DNA of 7,412 nt from contig SBFU01000182.1 in assembly GCA_006227785.1 (NCBI GenBank), positions 1 to 7,412 of the forward strand, read 5' to 3'. The position numbers were made by a program, and so were the translations under genes. Numbering within the stretch: position 1 is the first letter of the stretch; every line of letters starts with the position of its first letter. Under the pieces are notes generated by a model that was given only the letters and a program-made list of their open reading frames with translations, was not told where the DNA came from and ran no database searches. Positions 1-5,160 of the stretch are shown here, one piece after another. This stretch comes from Burkholderiales bacterium. Its GTDB lineage: Bacteria; Pseudomonadota; Gammaproteobacteria; Burkholderiales; Burkholderiaceae_C.

Positions 1-789
1 CGAGAGCGAGCCCTGCATCGCAGCCACGCCGGCCAGCAGCCGGGCTGTCTCGTCGGTGCCCCGGTGGATGACTGCCTGGCTCAGATCCCCGCTGGCAACC
101 CGCTCGATGACCTGGACCGCCCTTTGCAGCGGGGTTGCCACGCGCTGGGCGATCAGGTAGCCCAGGCCCAGCGAGGCACCGAGCGCGGACGCAGCACCGG
201 CAAGCAGCCACGCCAGTGCCTGACGCTGCAGCTCGGCCATGCCGGCCACCGCCTGGTCGACGCGCTGGTTCACACTTTCGGCCACCGAGGCCAGGGCAGC
301 GTCGGCGGCGCGGATGTCTGCCTTGGAGGGCTCCAGGAGCTGGTTTGCGCGCCAGGGGTCGTTGACTTCTCCGCGGGAGATGCCGACCAGGATCGTCTCG
401 ACGACCTTCTCGTAGTTGGCGATGCCTTCGCGCATGGTCTGAAGGGCCGCGCGCTCCTGGTCGGCCAGCCCGTCTTCGATCCCGGCCATGGCCGTGCGAA
501 TGCCATCCGCCTGCTGCTTCCAGCTGATGCGGTAGCGCTCAAGATCCTCCTCGTAGGACAGGTTCAGGAACATGTCCTTTTCGAAACGGCGCATGTTGCC
601 GACCCCGGCCCGGATCTCGCCCAGGGTGCGAACGGCCGCCACCTCCGACTCGACGAGAGACTGTGCAGTGGACACCGTCCGGCTCAGGGCCATCCATCCC
701 GCCAGCGAGACGCCAACCATGCCAACGGAAAACACTAGAAGAAGCAGCATCAGCTTGGCGCGTACCGTAATTCGGGAAAGCCAGTCCAT
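1..789 (-). CDS. Methyl-accepting chemotaxis protein, N-terminal half (partial, runs off left edge)
   Basis: This is the first 263 codons of an inner-membrane chemoreceptor; the C-terminal signalling domain lies outside the window. A charged N-terminus (MDWLSRITVRAK) leads into a first membrane helix at about residues 13-35 (LMLLLLVFSVGMVGV). A periplasmic helical region at about 36-190 has the character of a four-helix-bundle (4HB_MCP) ligand domain, including MRRFEKDMFLNL near residue 70. A second membrane helix spans about 192-214 (WLLAGAASALGASLGLGYL). A HAMP domain follows, with VATPLQRA (Pro220) and then IERVASGDLSQ and TDETARLL. The ATG at 789 is preceded by GAGGG with a 5-nt spacer (795-799). 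A FliA-type promoter about 55 bp upstream fits flagellar/chemotaxis regulation. The visible part alone would also fit a HAMP-containing kinase or diguanylate cyclase, but the promoter and HAMP style favour a chemoreceptor. Confidence 0.85.
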   Translation of the reverse strand, partial: MDWLSRITVRAKLMLLLLVFSVGMVGVSLAGWMALSRTVSTAQSLVESEVAAVRTLGEIRAGVGNMRRFEKDMFLNLSYEEDLERYRISWKQQADGIRTAMAGIEDGLADQERAALQTMREGIANYEKVVETILVGISRGEVNDPWRANQLLEPSKADIRAADAALASVAESVNQRVDQAVAGMAELQRQALAWLLAGAASALGASLGLGYLIAQRVATPLQRAVQVIERVASGDLSQAVIHRGTDETARLLAGVAAMQGSLS

Positions 790-821
790 GAGGTCCCTCG
801 GAAGTTGCAGTAAGTTCGTGG

Positions 822-836
822 TGCTGCATTGCAGCA
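822..836. promoter_or_regulatory. Perfect 15-nt palindrome at the predicted chemoreceptor transcription start
   Basis: The sequence TGCTGCA-T-TGCAGCA has perfect 7-bp arms around a single central base. It begins at about +1 of the predicted sigma-28 transcript, so it could be an operator for a regulator or a small hairpin at the 5' end of the mRNA. The symmetry is directly visible; the role is inferred and no regulator is recognised. Confidence 0.35.
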
Positions 837-842
837 TTGGTG

Positions 843-869
843 TTATCGGTTCGCACAGGAACCACTTGA
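843..869 (-). promoter_or_regulatory. Predicted sigma-28 (FliA) promoter for the chemoreceptor gene
   Basis: Read on the minus strand, the sequence is TCAA, exactly 15 nt, then ACCGATAA. The known FliA consensus is TAAA-N15-GCCGATAA, so this matches 3 of 4 bases at -35 and 7 of 8 at -10 with ideal spacing. The bases after TCAA (GTG) also resemble the extended TAAAGTTT form. The predicted start of transcription is near 836, giving a 5' leader of about 45-50 nt before the ATG at 789. The promoter was found from the pattern and agrees with the identity of the downstream gene. Confidence 0.7.
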
Positions 870-942
870 GGCCTTTCGCCGGACGCACGCTCCAGGGCGG
901 ATGCCCGATGCAGGGCGGCCCCTGGGCTGACAACCGCTTTCG

Positions 943-953
943 GTCAAGTTGAC
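943..953. repeat. Short palindrome GTCAA-G-TTGAC in the divergent control region
   Basis: Perfect 5-bp arms flank a central G. The right arm overlaps TTGACA (949-954), a consensus -35 hexamer on the plus strand. The best -10 at a 17-bp spacing is AGTCAT (972-977), only 3 of 6 matches, so a sigma-70 promoter for the downstream operon is not established. It is a candidate operator near the expected operon promoter. Confidence 0.2.
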
Positions 954-1023
954 ACCGATTCGTCACAACCAAGTCATCCGGGAGACACGGGGGGGGTGCA
1001 GCATATCTTTCGGTGCCTGTTGC

Positions 1024-1027
1024 GGAG
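1024..1027 (+). promoter_or_regulatory. Ribosome binding site deciding the start of the DUF47 gene
   Basis: GGAG lies 7 nt before the ATG at 1035. It favours that ATG over the in-frame GTG at 996, which follows a G8 run and would add 13 residues (VQHIFRCLLRRAS) that resemble no recognised family start. Confidence 0.6.
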
Positions 1028-1034
1028 AGCGAGT

Positions 1035-2984
1035 ATGGAGAAAGCTGCTGCTGTGGCCGCGATGGGGCAGGAATGCCTGCTGCTGCCGGCTTGGATGAAG
1101 GCTGCACTGGCGGCCAATGACCGGCTCAAGCTCATGCTGAGCATGATGCAGGCCATTGACCAGGGTTTGGCGTCAGGACAGCAGGCGCCGATGGACTGGC
1201 GCCGCGAACTGGGCCGTCTTGGTCTGCAGGACGTGGCCTGGTTGCAGACCCTTGGGCAGGGCGCCTACCGGCAGGACGGCATTCTTTTTGTGCCGCACCT
1301 TGAGGAATGGATCAACGCGCTCGAGCGCGACCTGCACGTGATGGCACGACCGGTCTGCGAGCGACCCGGACACGAGGAGCCCCGGCTGCTGGCCCGCCGC
1401 AACACCTGGGCGGCCCGGCTCGAGGCACTCAAGGAAGAGGAGGGGCTGTACGCCAGTGCGTTGCAGGAGCTCACCCACGGCGACCGGCATGCGGGTGACA
1501 GCCTCCACCTGCTGGTGATGGACCTGCACAAGGCCATCAACGGCATGTCGGCCTATGTTGCGACCGAAGATATCGATGGCGCTCATGTCTGGCAGATCTC
1601 GCCGCAGGACCGGGACCGGGTCAGGGCCTTCATGCGGGGCATCCATGCGACCGCTTCGCTGAAATTCGGTCACCCGGGTCTGGACACGGCCGTGACGCGC
1701 GACGGTGACCGGCTCCTGATACAGAACGACATCGGCACGAACGATGCGCACGTGCTGGTGATCGAGTGGTGGCCAGGCGCACTGCACCTGAACTACTCGG
1801 ATCTTCATGCGAACCGCTTCGCGTTCTTCGGCCGAATGATGCAGGGCCTGGGTTTCCGGTGGGAGGCCCTCGACCCCCGGGTCGACACGACGCTCAACCG
1901 GGGCAAGCCCTACCAGCTCGGCCATGCCAGCCTGGAGTCTGAAGATGAGCGCCGGTTGCTTGAGGCGCTCGAGATGGCGGCATCGCGCATCGTTTTCGTG
2001 ATCGACTGGAACCGGGCACGCAAGCGATTGCAGGCCTTTGTCCGCAAGCCGGTGGCCATCGATCTGCTGGAGCAGGCGGCCCGAGACAACGTGGGCCATA
2101 TGGCCTGGCTTCTGGCTGGTGGCGAGCAGCTGGTCTATGGCGCGATGCAGGCTGTGGATGGAGACGCCTTCAGGGTCGGCGACCGGCTTGACCAGGTTCT
2201 TGGCGAGTCTGCGTCACGTGCCTACCTCCTGGATCTGATGCGGGCCGCCAGCGTGCGCCTGCGCGAGCAGCAGCCAGCGGCCCTGGTGGGCGACGAAGCA
2301 CGCATGCTGCTGGCACGTGCCATTCGCAAGCGGACGTTCGAATTCGACCTGCTGGCCGAGCACTCGGCCTACTGCCACGCGCTGGCGCTTTCCTTGGTCG
2401 AGGGCCTGATGGACGAAGAAGATCCGGCAGCGGCGCAGGCGAGGCTGGTGCGGGCCAAGGCGTGGGAGCGTCAGGCCGACCACGTGCTGTCCGAGGCGCG
2501 CGGACGTGCCGAGCGTCAGGCGCGCTGGCAGCCCTTGCTGATGCTGCTGGACCGGCTCGATGACGTGGCCGACGTCCTTGAGGAGTCCCTCTACGTTCTG
2601 AGCCTGCTCGCTTTGCCGCAGTTGCCTCGGCTGCCGCGTGCTGTCAAGCACGGCATGCTGTCGATTGCCGAGACGACCCTGGGGGCGATCCAGGATCAGG
2701 TCCGAGCGGTGGAGATCGCCCGCCACCTGGACGAGAACGTGCCCCAGCTCGAAGGCGATGCTTTCCTGCAGGCGCTCTGGCGCATCCTTCGGGCCGAGCG
2801 GGTGTGCGACGAGTCCCTGCGCGAGGCGCGAATGGAGATCGTCAAGCAACTTCACAACCAGCCAGCCGCCATGCAGCTCGCTGGCGAACTGGCGCAGACC
2901 ATCGAGCAGGCCACGGACCATCTCCTGGGGGCCGCATATGCGCTGCGCAAGCTCGTCTTTGAAAAATCGGGAGTGCTCGCATGA
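1035..2984 (+). CDS. PhoU-like (DUF47) protein with large uncharacterised N-terminal region, 649 aa
   Basis: The C-terminal part (about residues 425-640) looks like the helical PhoU/DUF47 family. AKAWERQADHVLSEAR (from about 475) is followed by LLDRLDDVADVLEESLYVLSLL, whose Asp506, Asp509/510, Asp513 and Glu516/517 recall the acidic metal-binding helices of PhoU proteins. A second helical half contains ERVCDESLREAR and TIEQATDHLLGAAYAL. PhoU-like proteins are usually only about 210-240 aa, so some 420 N-terminal residues are extra. I cannot assign these to a named domain, but they contain conserved-looking blocks: HLLVMDLHKAING (158-170), LLIQNDIGTNDAHVLVIEWW (227-246), VIDWNRARKRL (322-332) and GHMAWLLAGGEQLVYGAM (around 355-372). 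No signal peptide or membrane helix is apparent, so it is probably cytoplasmic. The stop overlaps the next gene's start (ATGA), implying coupled translation with the dikinase-like protein. It may receive or regulate phosphate transfer; that is inference. Confidence 0.75.
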   Translation: MEKAAAVAAMGQECLLLPAWMKAALAANDRLKLMLSMMQAIDQGLASGQQAPMDWRRELGRLGLQDVAWLQTLGQGAYRQDGILFVPHLEEWINALERDLHVMARPVCERPGHEEPRLLARRNTWAARLEALKEEEGLYASALQELTHGDRHAGDSLHLLVMDLHKAINGMSAYVATEDIDGAHVWQISPQDRDRVRAFMRGIHATASLKFGHPGLDTAVTRDGDRLLIQNDIGTNDAHVLVIEWWPGALHLNYSDLHANRFAFFGRMMQGLGFRWEALDPRVDTTLNRGKPYQLGHASLESEDERRLLEALEMAASRIVFVIDWNRARKRLQAFVRKPVAIDLLEQAARDNVGHMAWLLAGGEQLVYGAMQAVDGDAFRVGDRLDQVLGESASRAYLLDLMRAASVRLREQQPAALVGDEARMLLARAIRKRTFEFDLLAEHSAYCHALALSLVEGLMDEEDPAAAQARLVRAKAWERQADHVLSEARGRAERQARWQPLLMLLDRLDDVADVLEESLYVLSLLALPQLPRLPRAVKHGMLSIAETTLGAIQDQVRAVEIARHLDENVPQLEGDAFLQALWRILRAERVCDESLREARMEIVKQLHNQPAAMQLAGELAQTIEQATDHLLGAAYALRKLVFEKSGVLA

Positions 2985-4615
2985 GCCGTCACTCACACGG
3001 TCCAAAGCAGTTCTTTCTGGTGTGCGCAGGGCAGGGCGAGATGCCCAAAGGTGCCAGCCGGGAGACGATGGGCGGCAAGGCATACAACCTGCTGGAGATG
3101 GCCCATCTCGGTCTGAATGTTCCACCGGCCCTGGTCATCGGCACCCAATACACCGCTGATCCGGCCTCCAGTCTGCTGCCACTGAACCAGTGGGGGTTGC
3201 CAGCCCTGGAGGCGGCCACCGGTCTGACTCTGGGCGACGAGCGCCGCCCGCTGGTCGTGTCGGTGCGCTCGGGCGCACCGGTGTCGATGCCGGGCATGCT
3301 CGAGACCCTCCTCAACATCGGTCTGTGCGACCGGACCGTCGGCGGGGTCCTGCGCCAGACCGGCAACCCGCGGATGGTCTGGGATGCCTACCGACGCCTG
3401 ATCGCCACGTACGGAGAGGTCGTAGCCGGTGTGCCTCATGCCGCGTTCGAGCAGGCGCTCCGGGAGGTCGCAGGAGACCGCGAGGAGCGGCTGCTGGACT
3501 TTTCCGAGCACCGCACCCTGGTGCGCCGCTACCTCGACATCTACCTGTCCGAGTCCGGGGGCGATTTTCCCCAGGATCCTCTCGAGCAGATGAACGCCGC
3601 GGTCCTGGCTGTCTTCCGCTCCTGGACACTGCCCAAGGCGGTGGCCTACCGCCGCCTCAACGGACTGTCAGAAGACATGGGGACTGCGGTGACCATCCAG
3701 CGGATGGTTTTCGGCAACACCGGCAGCCATTCGGGCGCGGGCGTGGGGTTCAGCCGCAACCCGATGACCGGTGAGCCGGGGCTGTGGGTCGACTACCTGG
3801 TCAATGCACAGGGCGAGGACGTGGTGGGGGGACACCGCAACGCACGCGGGCACGACTCGATGGTGCGCAGCGCCCCGCTGGCCCATGAGGCCCTGAAGCA
3901 GGCTGCCGACCTGCTGGAGCGGCATTTCGGCGACATGCAGGACCTGGAGTTCACCGTCCAGGACGGTGAGCTGTTCATGCTTCAGACCCGCTCGGGCAAG
4001 CGTACGCCGCAGGCGGCTGCCCGGATTGCACTTGACCTGGCGCACGAGGGTCTGATCGATCCCGCGCAGGCCCTTGAGAGGATCGAGCGCATTTCCCCGG
4101 ACAGTCTGGTCATCGTTCGTCTGGCCGGCGCTGATGGCATCGAGCCAACCCCTCTGGCACATGGCGAGCCAGCCTCCGGCGGCATCGCCTGCGGCGAAAT
4201 CGCGCTCGATGCCGAAAGAGTGGCTGTCTGTGTCGAGGCGGGTCGCCCGGCGCTGCTGGTGCGCAGCGAGGCACTGACCGAAGACATCGGCGCGCTGCAG
4301 GCTGCCGACGGACTGCTGACCCGGCACGGAGCCCGAACCTCGCATGCTGCGGTGGTGGCCCGGCAGCTGGGAAAAGTCTGCCTTGTCGGCTGTGACAGCC
4401 TGGAGGTGGACCTGTCACGACGCGAGATCCGGCTGGGGGAACAGACACTGCCCGAAGGGGAGTGGCTCACGCTGGACGGTACGCAGGGTGTTGTATTCGC
4501 AGGGCGCCTGGCCACGGTTTCCGAGCCCGACCAGGCGCTGCTCGACCGTATCGAGGCCTTGCGTCAAACGATCCCGTCGGCGATGAAAGCGGCCCGCAAA
4601 AAGGCGCGGATGTGA
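2981..4615 (+). CDS. Pyruvate-phosphate-dikinase-like phosphotransferase lacking the PEP/pyruvate domain, 544 aa
   Basis: This protein matches the first two functional parts of pyruvate phosphate dikinase (PPDK). The ATP-grasp region has GGKAYNLLEM (Lys33), SVRSGAPVSMPGMLET (Arg96), DFPQDPLEQ, GTAVTIQRMVFGN, YLVNAQGEDVV and DMQDLEFTVQ through LQTRSGKR. Asp321, Glu323, Gln335 and Arg337 are in place and fall on the same numbers as the ATP-site residues of Clostridium symbiosum PPDK. The swivelling phosphohistidine domain (about 385-510) carries GARTSHAAVVAR with His455, the position phosphorylated in PPDK; Thr453, the target of PPDK regulatory proteins, is kept. PPDK is normally about 870-900 aa. 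This protein stops after the His domain with a short basic tail (MKAARKKARM), so the C-terminal barrel that binds PEP/pyruvate is absent. It should phosphorylate itself from ATP but needs another acceptor. The start is set by ATGA coupling and GGGAG 7 nt upstream (2969-2973). Confidence 0.9.
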   Translation: MSRHSHGPKQFFLVCAGQGEMPKGASRETMGGKAYNLLEMAHLGLNVPPALVIGTQYTADPASSLLPLNQWGLPALEAATGLTLGDERRPLVVSVRSGAPVSMPGMLETLLNIGLCDRTVGGVLRQTGNPRMVWDAYRRLIATYGEVVAGVPHAAFEQALREVAGDREERLLDFSEHRTLVRRYLDIYLSESGGDFPQDPLEQMNAAVLAVFRSWTLPKAVAYRRLNGLSEDMGTAVTIQRMVFGNTGSHSGAGVGFSRNPMTGEPGLWVDYLVNAQGEDVVGGHRNARGHDSMVRSAPLAHEALKQAADLLERHFGDMQDLEFTVQDGELFMLQTRSGKRTPQAAARIALDLAHEGLIDPAQALERIERISPDSLVIVRLAGADGIEPTPLAHGEPASGGIACGEIALDAERVAVCVEAGRPALLVRSEALTEDIGALQAADGLLTRHGARTSHAAVVARQLGKVCLVGCDSLEVDLSRREIRLGEQTLPEGEWLTLDGTQGVVFAGRLATVSEPDQALLDRIEALRQTIPSAMKAARKKARM

Positions 4616-4624
4616 GCCGCCTCC

Positions 4625-4629
4625 GGGAG
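4625..4629 (+). promoter_or_regulatory. Ribosome binding site deciding the start of the MaoC gene
   Basis: GGGAG lies 6 nt before the ATG at 4636. It supports that start over the in-frame GTG at 4612, which overlaps the upstream stop as GTGA and would add only eight residues (VSRLREQA). Coupled initiation at the GTG cannot be excluded. Confidence 0.55.
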
Positions 4630-4635
4630 CAAGCG

Positions 4636-5130
4636 ATGCAAGATTGGATAGAGAACACGCCCTTCGAAGAGATCCGCATCGGCGACAGGGCGTCCCTGGT
4701 GCGTCAGCTCGGCCAGCAGGACATCCTCGCTTTCGCAGCGGTCTCGGGGGACGTGAATCCTGCACACCTGGACGCCGCGTACGCCGAAGGAACCGCCTTT
4801 CACGGCATCATCGCCCACGGCATGTGGGGTGGCGCCCTGATATCCGCCCTGCTCGGCACCCGGTTTCCCGGGCCGGGCACGATTTACCTGGAGCAGAACC
4901 TGCGTTTCGTGCGGCCGGTCCATCCGGGAGACAGCCTGACGGTCCAGGTGCAGGTCGCGGCCAAGGACGCTGTGCACCAGCAGGTGCTACTCGATTGCTC
5001 CGTCTACAACCAGCGGGATCAGGCAGTCATCACCGGTACCGCGCGCGTCATCGCCCCGGCCACCAAGATCAGGATGCCCCGCCCCGCAGTGCCGCAACTG
5101 CAGGCCGTCTCGAACCCGAAGTCCGACTGA
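4636..5130 (+). CDS. MaoC-type (R)-specific enoyl-CoA hydratase, 164 aa
   Basis: This is a hot-dog-fold hydratase that adds water to trans-2-enoyl-CoA to give (R)-3-hydroxyacyl-CoA, the monomer used by PHA synthase. The hydratase-2 signature is clear: FAAVSGDVNPAHLD, with catalytic Asp39 and His44 spaced as in PhaJ, followed by HGIIAHGMWGGALIS, PGPGTIYLEQNLRFVRPV and HPGDSLTVQVQV. From memory, the N-terminus (WIENTPFEEIRIGD) and overall sequence are closest to the MaoC half of bifunctional enoyl-CoA hydratase/phosphate acetyltransferase proteins. Here the reading frame ends soon after the MaoC domain (tail PRPAVPQLQAVSNPKSD), and no acetyltransferase remnant follows. It is the third gene of the operon, 20 bp after the dikinase-like gene, and faces phaC with a 23-bp gap. 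Identification as a MaoC hydratase is firm; use for PHA supply is inferred from context. Confidence 0.9.
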   Translation: MQDWIENTPFEEIRIGDRASLVRQLGQQDILAFAAVSGDVNPAHLDAAYAEGTAFHGIIAHGMWGGALISALLGTRFPGPGTIYLEQNLRFVRPVHPGDSLTVQVQVAAKDAVHQQVLLDCSVYNQRDQAVITGTARVIAPATKIRMPRPAVPQLQAVSNPKSD

Positions 5131-5160
5131 GAGCCGTCGCGGCGCCGCCTGCGTCAGTCG
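5124..5160. terminator. Possible bidirectional terminator between convergent genes
   Basis: CGACTGA (5124-5130) and TCAGTCG (5154-5160) form a perfect 7-bp inverted repeat that contains both facing stop codons. It encloses the self-complementary GCGGCGCCGC (5139-5148). A nested GC-rich structure is possible, but neither strand has a following T-run, and the repeat arises partly because both genes end Asp-stop. Weak call. Confidence 0.25.

Noticed and set aside
64..738. Plus-strand open frame of 224 codons
   Set aside because: It is antisense to the chemoreceptor, which shows clear membrane helices and a HAMP domain. The plus-strand translation has no recognisable domain; long antisense frames are common in GC-rich DNA.
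949..977. Sigma-70 promoter TTGACA with a -10 at 972-977
   Set aside because: The -35 is perfect, but the only -10 at 17-bp spacing is AGTCAT (3 of 6), too weak to call.
996..1034. GTG start extending the PhoU-like protein by 13 residues
   Set aside because: The ATG at 1035 has GGAG at 7-nt spacing, and the extension (VQHIFRCLLRRAS) is not like a family start.
1173..2099. Minus-strand open frame of 308 codons
   Set aside because: It is antisense to the PhoU-like gene, has no recognisable motif and no neighbouring gene logic. The same applies to 2214-3125 and 3668-4345 on the minus strand.
4462..4635. Long upstream extension of the MaoC frame
   Set aside because: It would overlap the phosphohistidine end of the dikinase-like gene by about 150 bp and encodes low-quality Arg/Gly/Ala-rich sequence. 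Starts at 4636 or 4612 fit the family and the operon spacing.
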